From: Allopontixanthobacter sp034376665
GTDB lineage: Bacteria > Pseudomonadota > Alphaproteobacteria > Sphingomonadales > Sphingomonadaceae
Reading direction: 5' to 3'
Assembly (NCBI RefSeq): GCF_034376665.1
Contig: NZ_JAXMJI010000047.1
Coordinates: 1 to 28,979 of the forward strand
Length of the DNA stretch: 28,979 nucleotides
In this document: positions 14,771 to 23,619 of the stretch, one piece after another
Position numbering within the stretch: the first letter of the stretch is position 1
How the letters are laid out: the number at the start of each line of letters is the position of its first letter
The notes under the pieces: model-generated
Databases searched by the model: none
Seen by the model: the letters and a program-made list of their open reading frames with translations, nothing else
Told to the model about the DNA's origin: nothing
Made by a program: the position numbers and the translations under genes

Positions 14771-15523
14771 ATGGCCGGAGAACTTCTCGACAACAAGGGC
14801 CGGGGCGATGCGGCGTGGCAATGGCCCGCGATCCACCCCGAAGGACGCAAGATTGGCCTGATTGCGACTGCAGTCAGTCTGGCATTTCTGCTTATCTTCG
14901 ACTGGGAAATCATCGGCTGGCCGCTGCTGGCACTGAGCGGCGGAGTATTCGCGTTCTTTCGTGATCCCGAGCGGGTGGTGCCCCAGGGCGACACCTGTAT
15001 CGTCTCTCCGGCGGATGGCATCGTTTCGGCGATCGCAGTGGTCGAGCCACCTGTGGAATTGCAAGGCGACGACGGCACGGGAGTGCTCGGTTTGCCATCG
15101 GGGGCGGTGGTCCGGATCTCGATCTTCATGAGTGTGTTCGATGTCCATATAAACCGCGCTCCGATCGGCGGCATGGTGCGGCGGCTGGTGTACATACCCG
15201 GAAAGTTCATGAATGCGGATCTCGACAAGGCTAGCGAAGAAAACGAGCGCCAGCACATTCTCATGGAACGCGGTGACGGTGTGGCGATCGGATTTACCCA
15301 GATCGCCGGTCTTGTAGCGCGGCGGATCGTACCCTTTGTGAAGCCGGGTGACATGGTTGCGGTGGGGCAGCGCGTCGGCCTGATCCGATTCGGCAGCCGG
15401 GTAGACGTTTATCTGCCCGCAGGCACCGACGCGAAGGTATTGGTCGGCCAGAAAATGGTCGCAGGAGAGACCGTTCTCGCAGAGCTTGGCAAGCAGCAAT
15501 TGCTGGAAGGTATTGCGCATTGA
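14771..15523 (+). CDS. psd: Phosphatidylserine decarboxylase (proenzyme)
   Basis: Converts phosphatidylserine to phosphatidylethanolamine at the inner membrane. The 250-residue protein has a hydrophobic anchor at about 27-62, then the conserved FFRDPER, SPADG (79-83), and IFMSVFDVHINRAP with His126. The self-cleavage site is in RFGSRVDVYLP (Gly208-Ser209), where the serine becomes the pyruvoyl group. The FGSR form and short length are typical of the small, alphaproteobacterial type. It is followed directly by pssA, whose TTG start overlaps the psd stop, so the two consecutive steps of PE synthesis are translationally coupled. Confidence 0.95.
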   Translation: MAGELLDNKGRGDAAWQWPAIHPEGRKIGLIATAVSLAFLLIFDWEIIGWPLLALSGGVFAFFRDPERVVPQGDTCIVSPADGIVSAIAVVEPPVELQGDDGTGVLGLPSGAVVRISIFMSVFDVHINRAPIGGMVRRLVYIPGKFMNADLDKASEENERQHILMERGDGVAIGFTQIAGLVARRIVPFVKPGDMVAVGQRVGLIRFGSRVDVYLPAGTDAKVLVGQKMVAGETVLAELGKQQLLEGIAH

Positions 15524-16338
15524 ACGATGACGCGCGGATAGGACCCAGGTCCGACGAACACGAAATTCCGCAAGGCCGAGCCCCACGGGGGCTCTCGTTG
15601 CGGGCGGTCGTGCCTAACGCGATTACTGCGGCCGCGCTGTGTTCTGGGCTCACGGGGATTCGCTTTGCGATATCGGGCGATTGGCCGGAGGCGATCTATG
15701 CCGTGATCCTGGCCGGAGTGCTCGACGGGATTGACGGGCGGATCGCCCGTCTGCTCAAGGCCCAGTCGCGCTTCGGGGCGGAACTGGATAGTCTGGCTGA
15801 TTCGCTTTCCTTCGGCATGGCGCCGGCGTTGATCCTGTATCTCTGGACGCTGCAGGAGATCCCGCGGATCGGGTGGTTCGCGTCGCTGGCATTTGCCATA
15901 TGTTGCGCGCTGCGTCTGGCCCGGTTCAACGCCCAGATCGATACTGATGACCAGCCGCACAAATCCGCCGGCTTTCTTACCGGCATTCCCGCGCCCGTCG
16001 GAGCTGGCCTCGCTTTCTTGCCGTTCTACCTGTGGATGGCCACCGGGGAGGAATTGTTCCGTAATCCGGTGGCGATGAGTATCTGGATGGCCTTGATCGC
16101 GTTCCTGATGATTTCCAACGTGGCAACCCTTAGTTGGGCATCCCTGAGGCCGCGGCGCAACGTCCGGTTGGAACTGATCGCGCTGGTCGGGATCGTCTTT
16201 GCCGCTCTATTGCTCGAACCGTGGTGGACCCTGGCGATTATTTCCGCCGGATACATGGTGCTGATGCCCTACGGAGTGATCAAATACGGCCGGATCAAGC
16301 GGCAGCGCGCAGTTTCGGCTCTCTCCGCCGGCCAATAA
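15520..16338 (+). CDS. pssA: CDP-diacylglycerol-serine O-phosphatidyltransferase
   Basis: Makes phosphatidylserine from CDP-diacylglycerol and serine, the substrate of Psd encoded just upstream. It is a 272-residue membrane protein with several hydrophobic segments. The CDP-alcohol phosphatidyltransferase motif is complete: Asp69, Asp72-Gly73, Ala76-Arg77, Gly86, Asp90, Asp94 (LDGIDGRIARLLK then FGAELDSLAD). The TTG at 15520 overlaps the psd stop (TTGA); translation is probably by coupling. The 3' end overlaps the convergent small gene on the minus strand by 44 bp. Confidence 0.95.
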   Translation: MNDDARIGPRSDEHEIPQGRAPRGLSLRAVVPNAITAAALCSGLTGIRFAISGDWPEAIYAVILAGVLDGIDGRIARLLKAQSRFGAELDSLADSLSFGMAPALILYLWTLQEIPRIGWFASLAFAICCALRLARFNAQIDTDDQPHKSAGFLTGIPAPVGAGLAFLPFYLWMATGEELFRNPVAMSIWMALIAFLMISNVATLSWASLRPRRNVRLELIALVGIVFAALLLEPWWTLAIISAGYMVLMPYGVIKYGRIKRQRAVSALSAGQ

Positions 16339-16567
16339 CGCGCGGCGCGGCGCCGCGAACGGTCCCGCGCATCCTGAAGGTAGGTTCCGGCTGGCAGCGC
16401 TCGGACTGGACGACCTTGTACATGATGGAAACATACTGTTCGTTGCAGCGGACGTGCGCACTGAGGGCGCGGTAGGCGGCGAGGCCGCGCAATCCGCTGT
16501 CGGTAAGCACGGCTACCGATAAAACGGCCACTGCGGCGAAGAAGGCGACAATCAGAAACCCGGTCAT
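16295..16567 (-). CDS. Small single-span membrane protein, probably SOS-controlled
   Basis: A 90-residue protein from the ATG at 16567 (a GTG at 16576 would add three residues). One N-terminal membrane segment (FLIVAFFAAVAVLSVAVL, about residues 4-21) is followed by a Cys-containing, basic cytoplasmic-looking tail; there is no cleavable signal. It is convergent with and overlaps the end of pssA. About 115 nt upstream is a perfect alphaproteobacterial LexA box next to a TTGACA -35 on the same strand. Small membrane proteins under LexA control that inhibit division are known in alphaproteobacteria (SidA of Caulobacter), so a damage-checkpoint role is a hypothesis. I do not recognise a named family. 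Confidence 0.6.
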   Translation of the reverse strand: MTGFLIVAFFAAVAVLSVAVLTDSGLRGLAAYRALSAHVRCNEQYVSIMYKVVQSERCQPEPTFRMRGTVRGAAPRVIGRRREPKLRAAA

Positions 16568-16938
16568 GGTGAACACTTTCTTTCCAGGCCATCAGTCGCA
16601 TCGGCAAAAGCAGGTGGATGGACTGTGGATAACAAGTGGGAAACTTCAGCTTTGACCTGTTTGTTCCCGATATGATCTATGTTCTTTATTTGTTCCTACG
16701 TGTCAAGACCTAACTGGTTCGAATTTTCGGGCCCCGCCTTTTTCCGTGCTGGCATTCTTGGAGAACCCACGCTAAGGGGCCGCATCCGCCGCGATTCCCC
16801 TTGCGAAATTTTGTCAGGCCGGGGCGGGTAAATTCACATGGAAAGCGCCACATACCGGTGCCTGCCGCGGGAAAAGAGGTTCGCCTTGGCCGCAACGGGT
16901 TCCAGCTTTCCAGAGGAACAACCGGAAGGAATTATCTT
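16568..16938. promoter_or_regulatory. Divergent promoter region and rpsB leader
   Basis: 370 nt between the small membrane-protein gene and rpsB. It holds the SOS box at 16681-16695 and a minus-strand TTGACA at 16706-16701. A plus-strand TTGACC at 16652-16657 lacks a well-spaced -10. The 3' part, about 16720-16938, would be the rpsB mRNA leader, GC-rich and able to fold. In many bacteria the rpsB leader binds S2 for autoregulation; I cannot show the specific structure here. Confidence 0.45.
16681..16695 (-). promoter_or_regulatory. LexA (SOS) box
   Basis: GTTCTTTATTTGTTC is an exact match to the alphaproteobacterial LexA consensus GTTC-N7-GTTC. On the minus strand it lies 5 nt after a perfect TTGACA (16706-16701), within the expected spacer region of a promoter reading toward the small membrane-protein gene. 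The rpsB start is 243 nt away on the other side. Confidence 0.65.
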
Positions 16939-17688
16939 ATGGCGGCACCTACCGTCTCAATGCAGCAATTGATCGAGGCCGGATCGCATTTCGGCCACCA
17001 GACCCACCGCTGGAATCCGCGCATGAAGCCGTATATATTCGGCGCGCGCAACGGTGTTCACATCATCGACCTGTCGCAGACCGTGCCGCTGTTCGCGCGC
17101 GCTCTCGACTTCGTCACCGCCACTGCCCGCTCCGGCGGCAAGGTCCTGTTCGTCGGCACCAAGCGCCAGGCGCAGGATCCGATCGCGGAAGCGGCTCGCC
17201 GCAGCGGCCAGCATTTCGTCAACCACCGCTGGCTCGGCGGGATGCTGACCAACTGGCAGACCATTTCCGGTTCGATCAAGCGGCTCAAGACGCTTGAAGA
17301 ACAGCTTTCCGGCGAAATTTCGGGACTGACCAAGAAGGAAGTCCTTCAGCTGACGCGTGAGCGCGACAAGCTCGAAATGTCGCTCGGCGGCATCCGCGAC
17401 ATGGGCGGCATTCCCGATGTGATGTTCGTGATCGACGCGAACAAGGAAGAACTCGCCATCAAGGAAGCCAATGTGCTTGGTATTCCCGTGGTCGCCATCC
17501 TCGACACCAATGTCGATCCTTCGGGCATTTCCTTCCCTGTTCCGGGCAATGACGACGCCAGCCGCGCTGTGCGTTTGTATTGCGACGCGATTGCCGATGC
17601 GGTCATCGCGGGCAAGGGCGGCGCAGTTGTCGATTCCGGCGTCGATGTCGGCGAAATGGCCGAACCACCGGCGGAAGTCACCGCCTGA
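16939..17688 (+). CDS. rpsB: 30S ribosomal protein S2
   Basis: A 249-residue S2, a structural protein of the 30S head-body junction. Typical blocks are visible: MQQLIEAGSHFGHQTHRWNP at the start, KPYIFGARNGVHIIDLSQT, LFVGTKRQAQ, NHRWLGGMLTNW, GGIRDMGGIPDVMFVID, and IPVVAILDTNVDPSGISFPVPGNDDA. The ATG at 16939 is chosen because it has AAGGA with 8 nt spacing and gives the family N-terminus; frames that extend upstream are leader sequence. It forms the standard pair with tsf, 113 nt downstream. Confidence 0.97.
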   Translation: MAAPTVSMQQLIEAGSHFGHQTHRWNPRMKPYIFGARNGVHIIDLSQTVPLFARALDFVTATARSGGKVLFVGTKRQAQDPIAEAARRSGQHFVNHRWLGGMLTNWQTISGSIKRLKTLEEQLSGEISGLTKKEVLQLTRERDKLEMSLGGIRDMGGIPDVMFVIDANKEELAIKEANVLGIPVVAILDTNVDPSGISFPVPGNDDASRAVRLYCDAIADAVIAGKGGAVVDSGVDVGEMAEPPAEVTA

Positions 17689-17738
17689 GAACGGAGCGGG
17701 CGCCGCAAGGAACCCGACCGTCACATTTGCGAATTAGG

Positions 17739-17772
17739 GCGCCGGACGGGTCAGGAACTGACGGTCCGGCGC
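17739..17772 (+). other. Strong hairpin between rpsB and tsf
   Basis: GCGCCGGAC (17739-17747) pairs with GTCCGGCGC (17764-17772), and an inner GTCAG (17750-17754) pairs with CTGAC (17758-17762) around a GAA loop. No T-run follows; the tsf ribosome binding site comes about 15 nt later. It is more likely a processing or attenuation element than a full terminator. Confidence 0.6.
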
Positions 17773-17801
17773 TCGAAATCATTTGAAAAAGGATACATCT
17801 G

Positions 17802-18728
17802 ATGGCTGCTTACACTGCCGCTGACGTAAAGGCCCTGCGCGACAAGACCGGCGCGGGCATGATGGATTGCAAGAAGGCCCTGGACGAAACCGGCGGCAAT
17901 GTGGAAGCTGCGGTTGACGCGCTTCGGGCCAAGGGCCTTGCCGCTGCCCAGAAGAAATCGAGCCGGACCGCTGCAGAAGGCCTCGTCGGGGTTGCAGTCG
18001 ATGGCACGAAAGGCGTTGCGGTTGAGGTCAATTCCGAGACCGATTTCGTCGCCAAGAACGAGCAGTTCCAGGATTTCGTTCTCAAAACCACCGAAGCCGC
18101 ATTGAACGTATCGGGTGATGACGTCGAAGCGCTGAAATCCGCTGCCTATCCCGGCGGCGGCACGGTGTCCGACAAGCTGACCGACAATGTCGCGACCATT
18201 GGCGAAAACCAGCAGGTTCGCCGGCTCAAGAGCGTTTCGGTGAACAGCGGCATTGTGGTGCCTTACGTGCACAACGCCGCGGCAGCCAACCTCGGCAAGA
18301 TCGGTGTTCTGGTCGCTCTGGAAAGCGAAGCGGGTGCCGATGTCCTCGAACCGCTGGGCAAACAGCTCGCCATGCATATTGCCGCAGCATTCCCGCTGGC
18401 CCTCGACGCGGGTGGTCTCGATGCTGACCTGATCGAACGCGAGCGCGCCATCGCGGCGGAAAAGGCTTCCGAGAGCGGCAAGCCCGCCGACGTGCAGGCC
18501 AAGATGGTCGATGGCGCGATCAAGAAATTCGCCAAGGAAAACGCGCTGCTCAGCCAGGTGTTCGTGATGGACAACAAGACCACCATCGAAGACGTGGTGG
18601 CCAAGGCCGCCAAGGATGCCGGCACCGCGATCACCCTGACCGACTACGTCCGCTTCCAGCTGGGCGAAGGCATCGAGAAGGAAGAAAGCGACTTTGCGGC
18701 GGAGGTTGCGGCAGCCGTCAAGGGCTGA
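17802..18728 (+). CDS. tsf: Translation elongation factor Ts
   Basis: The 308-residue guanine-nucleotide exchange factor for EF-Tu. The N-terminal UBA-like domain (AADVKALRDKTGAGMMDCKKAL, with GGNVEAAVDALRAKG) and the EF-Tu-contacting TDFVAKNEQF motif (80-89) are clear. The C-terminal LLSQVFVMDNKTTIEDVVA and VRFQLGEGIEKEESDFAAEV are typical. The ATG at 17802 has AAAGGA with 8 nt spacing. It follows rpsB through a strong hairpin and is closed by an intrinsic terminator at 18758-18800. In most relatives pyrH follows; here four other genes intervene. Confidence 0.97.
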   Translation: MAAYTAADVKALRDKTGAGMMDCKKALDETGGNVEAAVDALRAKGLAAAQKKSSRTAAEGLVGVAVDGTKGVAVEVNSETDFVAKNEQFQDFVLKTTEAALNVSGDDVEALKSAAYPGGGTVSDKLTDNVATIGENQQVRRLKSVSVNSGIVVPYVHNAAAANLGKIGVLVALESEAGADVLEPLGKQLAMHIAAAFPLALDAGGLDADLIERERAIAAEKASESGKPADVQAKMVDGAIKKFAKENALLSQVFVMDNKTTIEDVVAKAAKDAGTAITLTDYVRFQLGEGIEKEESDFAAEVAAAVKG

Positions 18729-18757
18729 GCCGCAGCAAGCTCCCCATTGGAGGATCA

Positions 18758-18800
18758 AGCGGGCAGGGTGACAGACGTCATCCTGCCCGCTTTCGTTTTT
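18758..18800 (+). terminator. Rho-independent terminator of rpsB-tsf
   Basis: A 15-bp stem (from AGCGGGCAGG to CCTGCCCGCT, extended by an inner TGAC/GTCA with one G-T pair) with an AGAC loop, followed by TTTCGTTTTT. Confidence 0.9.
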
Positions 18801-18936
18801 GCTGTCAGCGCGGAGGCAAGAAAGATCTGATACTTCGGGTAGAAGCGCAATTCCGCTTGTGCGCAGACCGGTTTGCCAGCAGTTCCTGTCAAGTGGCGGC
18901 GGGAATCATTCCGTCCGTATCCTTGGAGACTTTGCA

Positions 18937-19692
18937 ATGCCGGAGTTTCTTTCCCACACCTTGCTGATCTTCATCCTCGTCGGCTTCGCAGCGCAGCTCG
19001 TCGATGGAGCGCTTGGGATGGCGTTCGGGGTGATCTCCACCACCGTCCTGATCAGCCTCGGGGTTCCGCCCGCGGTGGCTTCCGCCGGGGTCCACGCGGC
19101 CGAGTGCGTCACCACCGGCGTATCCGGCCTCAGCCATTTGCATCACCGGAACATCGACTGGCAGCTGTTCCGGCGGCTCGCCATCCCCGGGGTGATCGGC
19201 GGTATCCTCGGCGCGTATCTGCTGAGCAATGTCGACGCTTCGGTAATCAAGCCCTTCATTCTCGCCTACCTCGCCGCGATCGGACTGGTGCTGATCTACC
19301 GCGGCTGGCGCTATCCCCCGCAGCTGAAGGAACCCCGCTTCGTCGCCCCGCTGGGCCTGGCGGGGGGCTTCCTCGACGCGGCGGGCGGCGGGGGGTGGGG
19401 GCCGGTGGTTACCTCCAATCTGCTGGTCCAGGGCTCCTCGCCGCGCAAGACGATCGGCACGGTGAACAGCGCCGAGTTTTTCCTGACCGTGGCGATTTCG
19501 GTGACGTTCCTGCTGTCGCTCGGGTTTGAAATCGTTACCCAGGCAACGGTCGGCCTGCTGATCGGCGGGGTCATCGCGGCCCCCTTCGGCGCGGTCATCG
19601 CCAAGCGCGTTCCCGCCAAGCCGCTGCTGCTGCTGGTGGGCGTGATCCTGACCATCACCAGCCTATACGGAATATACAAGGCGATCGCCTGA
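18937..19692 (+). CDS. TauE/SafE-family anion permease
   Basis: A 251-residue inner-membrane protein of the TauE/SafE family (sulfite, sulfoacetate or related anion export). Typical features: QLVDGALGMAFGVISTTVLISLG near the start, VHAAECVTTGVSGLSHLHHRNIDWQ, then LLSNVDASVIKPFILAYL. The second half repeats the fold with GLAGGFLDAAGGGGWGPVVTSNLL and the signature KTIGTVNSAEFFLT. The ATG at 18937 has GGAG with 8 nt spacing; longer frames upstream are not supported. It stands alone between the tsf terminator and the ktrB region. Substrate cannot be told from sequence; no sulfur genes adjoin it. Confidence 0.9.
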   Translation: MPEFLSHTLLIFILVGFAAQLVDGALGMAFGVISTTVLISLGVPPAVASAGVHAAECVTTGVSGLSHLHHRNIDWQLFRRLAIPGVIGGILGAYLLSNVDASVIKPFILAYLAAIGLVLIYRGWRYPPQLKEPRFVAPLGLAGGFLDAAGGGGWGPVVTSNLLVQGSSPRKTIGTVNSAEFFLTVAISVTFLLSLGFEIVTQATVGLLIGGVIAAPFGAVIAKRVPAKPLLLLVGVILTITSLYGIYKAIA

Positions 19693-20123
19693 CCCGTGCC
19701 CGCGCAGGGTGACAAAGGTGACACTTCCAACATTTGCTGTCCGCCCCCAAATCCCGCGCATTCCTGCGGGTTTGAGGGGCGAAAGTGACAGTTTCGCCTT
19801 TCGGAGAAAATAAAATCCTGCAGCGCCGCGCTTGCCGATAATTTCCTACAGCGACCCGCAGAGACGCAGCCCCTTGGCCCGCCTCTTCGCCCACCCGTCC
19901 TTATTCGATTGTCAAATAGCCATCACTTCTTTCCCAGCAATAGCAGGGGGAGCCGATGTAGGAAAACACCGCAGTGCCGCCCATCAAGCGAGGACGGACC
20001 GCGGCATTATCGAATGACGCGGGGATAGAATAGCGGGGATCACGGGGCGGCGTGCGCTGCCAACCCTGTTGGCTGTCCAGCAAGACTCTTGCTCGCCGCT
20101 GAAACCTGCGCCAAGCACGCCGC
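19693..20123. other. Intergenic region before ktrB
   Basis: 430 nt without a convincing gene. It begins with two hairpins that may end tauE transcription: CCCGC/GCGGG (19753-19770) and GGCGAAA/TTTCGCC (19778-19798), the latter followed by TTTC. GTGACA occurs three times near 19710-19790. Frames on the minus strand have no protein-like character. No riboswitch is recognised before ktrB. Confidence 0.4.
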
Positions 20124-21452
20124 ATGAGGCTGCTGCGCAATCCGATCCGGCTCGTGCCGAGCCTGTTTGCGCTCGCCATCGCAATCGGAACTCTGCTCCT
20201 AAGTTTACCCGTTGCCACTGCTGACGGAATTCGTGCGCCGTTTCTGACTGCCTTGTTTACTGCCACGTCGGCGGTTGCAGTAACCGGTTTGGTGGTGGTC
20301 GATACCGGAACCTTCTGGTCGCCCTTCGGCCAAGTGGCGATCCTGTTGATGTTTCAGATCGGCGGCCTCGGTATCATGACGGCGGCAACCCTTTTCGGGG
20401 TGATCGCCGGGCGCGGTTTCGGTTTGCATGATCGTATGGCCACGCAGGTCGAGCGCGGACGACTTGAGACCGGCGACGCCCTTTCGGTGCTCAAACTGGT
20501 CTTTATCATTACCATCACGGTCGAGGCGATAGTGGCGACAATCCTCGCGGTGCGGATGGCCACCAATTACGATCTGAGCGCAGATAGTGCAATTTGGCAT
20601 GGAGTCTTCCACGCAGTCAGCGCGTTCAACAACGCAGGCTTTTCGACAAATGCTGACAGCGTGATGGGGTATCAGTCCGATCCGATTATTCTGGTGCCGA
20701 TCATGCTGGCGGTCATCCTGACAGCGCTCGGCTTTCCGGTGATGCAGGACCTGCGCGACAAGAAATTTGCATGGAGGCGCTGGTCACTGCACTCCAAGGT
20801 TACCGTCTGGGGTACGCTCGCACTTCTTGCACTGGGGTTTGCCGCGATTCTGGCGATGGAATGGAACAACGCCGCCACCCTTGGCCCGATGGGCGTGGGG
20901 AGCAAGCTGCTCAACGCGGCCTTTCACTCGGTAATGCCGCGCACGGCGGGCTTCAACAGCGTCGATGTCGGCGGCTTCTACGATCAGACGCTGATGGTCA
21001 ATTACCTCCTCATGTTCATCGGCGGCGGTAGCGCGGGCACCGCTGGCGGGATCAAGGTAACCACATTCGTCGTGCTCTTCGCCATCGTGCTATCCGAAGT
21101 GCTTGGGCGGCGCGATGCCGGTTTGTTCAGTCGCCGCTTTGGCAGTGAAGTCGAACGGCAAGCGTTGACCGTGACAGTTCTGGCAGCAAGTCTGATCTTT
21201 GCCGCCACCACCTATATCGCTTCAATCACGAACCTTGCGCTGTCCGAAATCCTGTTCGAATGTATTTCGGCTTTTGCGACAGTGGGTCTGTCGACAGGCA
21301 TCACCGCGGAATTGCCGCCCAGCGCGCAAATTGTGATCGTATTGCTGATGTTTGTCGGTCGGGTAGGGACCATTACCGTCGCCACCGCGCTGGCGGTGGG
21401 ACGGTCGCCGCGGCCCTATCGTTATCCCAAGGAGAACCTCATTGTCGGTTGA
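20124..21452 (+). CDS. ktrB: Potassium uptake channel/transporter subunit KtrB (TrkH family)
   Basis: The 442-residue membrane subunit of a Ktr-type K+ uptake system. All four pore-loop filter sequences are present: VAVTGLVV (Thr54-Gly55-Leu56), FNNAGFST (Gly172), MPRTAGFNSV (Gly276), and FATVGLSTG (Gly388). Length and short N-terminus fit KtrB rather than the longer TrkH. The Gly/Ser/Thr-rich GGGSAGTAGGIKVTT (300-314) matches the intramembrane gating loop of the family. No strong ribosome binding site is seen at the ATG. Its end overlaps ktrA by 11 bp, so both subunits are made from one message. Confidence 0.92.
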   Translation: MRLLRNPIRLVPSLFALAIAIGTLLLSLPVATADGIRAPFLTALFTATSAVAVTGLVVVDTGTFWSPFGQVAILLMFQIGGLGIMTAATLFGVIAGRGFGLHDRMATQVERGRLETGDALSVLKLVFIITITVEAIVATILAVRMATNYDLSADSAIWHGVFHAVSAFNNAGFSTNADSVMGYQSDPIILVPIMLAVILTALGFPVMQDLRDKKFAWRRWSLHSKVTVWGTLALLALGFAAILAMEWNNAATLGPMGVGSKLLNAAFHSVMPRTAGFNSVDVGGFYDQTLMVNYLLMFIGGGSAGTAGGIKVTTFVVLFAIVLSEVLGRRDAGLFSRRFGSEVERQALTVTVLAASLIFAATTYIASITNLALSEILFECISAFATVGLSTGITAELPPSAQIVIVLLMFVGRVGTITVATALAVGRSPRPYRYPKENLIVG

Positions 21453-22101
21453 TAAGCGCAAACCCGTTCTGGTCGTGGGGCTTGGCCGCTTTGGCGGCGC
21501 AGTCGCCCGGACGCTAAGCAATATGGGCAGCGAAGTGTTGGGGGTCGATATGGACCCGCAACTGGTGCAGGAATATGCACCCGATCTGACCAAGGTAGTG
21601 GAGGCCGATTGTACCGAAGGGGCGGTGCTCAGGCAGCTGGGTGTTGCCGATTTCGAGGCAGCAGTAGTTGCGATCGGCACTGATCTGGAAGCCAGTGTGC
21701 TTACTGTGCTGGCGCTCGCCGATCTGGGGCTTTCCAATATTTGGGCCAAGGCCCACAATGAAAAGCACGCGCGCATCCTTGAACGTATCGGCGCCACTCA
21801 CGTGGTGTTCCCCGAACAGCGCATGGGCGAGCGAGTGGCGCATTTGCTCAACGAACGATTGCTCGATTTCATTGCATTTGGCGATGAATTCGCCATCGCC
21901 CGCCTCTGCGCACCCGAGCCCATTGTCGGTCTGCCGTTGGTTACCAGCGAATGCCGGAAAAAGCATGGGGTGACTGTGGTAGGCGTGAAACGTGCGGGTG
22001 AAGCGTTCATTCACGCCATTCCCGACACGATCATTTTCCCCGGCGATGAGTTGGTCGTGTCGGGCAAGATCAAGGATATCGAGCGGTTTTCGGCCGTCTG
22101 A
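21442..22101 (+). CDS. ktrA: Potassium uptake regulatory subunit KtrA (RCK protein)
   Basis: A 219-residue cytoplasmic gating subunit with an RCK_N Rossmann domain (VLVVGLGRFGGAVARTL, glycines 13, 15, 18; acidic VDMD after strand 2; ADCTEGAVLRQLGV) and an RCK_C domain (about 140-219). It binds nucleotides and opens KtrB. Start is TTG at 21442 with AAGGAG and 7 nt spacing inside the end of ktrB; the overlap and non-ATG start suggest controlled stoichiometry. One RCK unit of this length is typical of KtrA, whereas TrkA usually has two. Confidence 0.93.
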   Translation: MSVDKRKPVLVVGLGRFGGAVARTLSNMGSEVLGVDMDPQLVQEYAPDLTKVVEADCTEGAVLRQLGVADFEAAVVAIGTDLEASVLTVLALADLGLSNIWAKAHNEKHARILERIGATHVVFPEQRMGERVAHLLNERLLDFIAFGDEFAIARLCAPEPIVGLPLVTSECRKKHGVTVVGVKRAGEAFIHAIPDTIIFPGDELVVSGKIKDIERFSAV

Positions 22102-22307
22102 TTGCATTGGTGCGATCGCTATGCGGTAGCTGCGAGGCAGCGTTTCCTGCTGACAAGGTTGGATAAACCAAAAGGAACTGATGTAAATTGATGTCTTGGA
22201 AGGTACCCCTTTAAGCGGCGAAACGACTATGGGCTGGCCATCGCCACCCTCAAGGTCTCACCCCAAGTCTCCCCCGGCGCATAAATCCTTCGGCTCGTCT
22301 TACGGGC

Positions 22308-22333
22308 GGAAACCAAACCTGCGGACACTCGTT
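22308..22333 (+). promoter_or_regulatory. Candidate EcfG-type (general stress) promoter
   Basis: GGAAA-N17-CGTT lies 43 nt before the start of the Gln-rich gene. The alphaproteobacterial general stress sigma factor EcfG recognises GGAAC-N16/17-CGTT, so this matches four of five bases at -35, with full -10 and spacing. Confidence 0.4.
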
Positions 22334-22375
22334 TTTCCCATGCCTCTTCAAAAAAGGTAGAAGGAGAATGTTGCC

Positions 22376-22645
<270 letters not shown>

Positions 22646-22665
22646 ACTCCGGTTCGATAAAGCAG

Positions 22666-22691
22666 GAGGCCGCCGTTTCGGCGGCCTCTTT
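22666..22691 (+). terminator. Rho-independent terminator of the Gln-rich gene
   Basis: A perfect 10-bp stem, GAGGCCGCCG to CGGCGGCCTC, with a TTT loop, followed by TTT. Confidence 0.85.
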
Positions 22692-22893
22692 GCGTTGAGG
22701 GTGGCGATACGCCATTCCACCCGCGCTAGTCCCGGCGCGGCGAGTTCGGACTGATCAAGAGACCCCACTCTAATCCCGCGCTGATGCGTCTCCAGCGCCG
22801 CGAGTTCACATCCACAGGCTTTCCCTTTGCGCCGTGAGGCTCGTGCGGCTAAGGACAGCGCCGCGCCCACCGCTAACCGAGATGACCTACCCT

Positions 22894-23616
22894 ATGACAG
22901 TCCTGCAATACAAACGCATCCTGCTCAAGCTTTCGGGCGAGGTGCTGATGGGGGAGCAGGAATACGGCATCGATCCGGCCTATGTGGCGCGGCTGGCGGA
23001 AGAAGTGAAGGCGGCCAAGGATACCGGCCTCGAGGTCTGCCTGGTGATTGGCGGGGGCAATATCTTCCGCGGCGTGGCCGGCGCGGCGCGCGGGCTGGAC
23101 CGGGCAACCGGCGACTACATGGGGATGCTCGCCACCGTGATGAACGCGCTGGCGATGCAGAACGCGCTAGAGAAGATCGGCGTGCCGACGCGGGTACAGT
23201 CCGCCATTCCGATGGCCTCGGTGTGCGAACCCTATATCCGCCGCCGGGCCGAACGGCATCTCGAAAAGGGCCGGATCGTGATCTTTGCCGCGGGCACCGG
23301 AAACCCGTTCTTCACCACCGATACGGGGGCGGCGCTGCGGGCGGCGGAAATGAACTGCGATGCGCTGCTGAAGGGCACCAGCGTCGACGGCGTCTATGAC
23401 CGTGACCCGAAACTGTTTCCGAACGCGGTGCGTTTCGACACGATCACCTATGGCAGGGTGTTATCCGACAATCTGAGAGTGATGGACGCCGCGGCCGTGG
23501 CGCTGTGCCGGGAAAACCATATTCCGATCGTGGTATTTTCGATTCGCGAGCGGGGGAATGTCGCCAAGGTGCTCGCAGGCGAAGGCGTCCAGACCATAGT
23601 GCAAGGGGAAAGCTGA
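22894..23616 (+). CDS. pyrH: UMP kinase
   Basis: Phosphorylates UMP to UDP in pyrimidine nucleotide synthesis; hexameric bacterial amino-acid-kinase fold. Visible motifs: RILLKLSGEVLMG (8-20), VIGGGNIFRG (51-60), MGMLATVMNALAMQ, FAAGTGNPFFTTDT (131-144) and TSVDGVYDRDPK (162-173). The ATG at 22894 gives the usual 240-residue length; an in-frame ATG at 22882 would add four residues and cannot be excluded, as neither has a strong ribosome binding site. First gene of the pyrH-frr-uppS-cdsA-dxr-rseP-bamA run; frr follows after 3 nt. Confidence 0.95.
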   Translation: MTVLQYKRILLKLSGEVLMGEQEYGIDPAYVARLAEEVKAAKDTGLEVCLVIGGGNIFRGVAGAARGLDRATGDYMGMLATVMNALAMQNALEKIGVPTRVQSAIPMASVCEPYIRRRAERHLEKGRIVIFAAGTGNPFFTTDTGAALRAAEMNCDALLKGTSVDGVYDRDPKLFPNAVRFDTITYGRVLSDNLRVMDAAAVALCRENHIPIVVFSIRERGNVAKVLAGEGVQTIVQGES

Positions 23617-23619
23617 GAC

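Noticed and set aside
18801..18936. Possible riboswitch before the TauE/SafE gene
   Set aside because: Only one short imperfect hairpin (around GCGCAA/TTGTGCGC); no recognisable riboswitch core.
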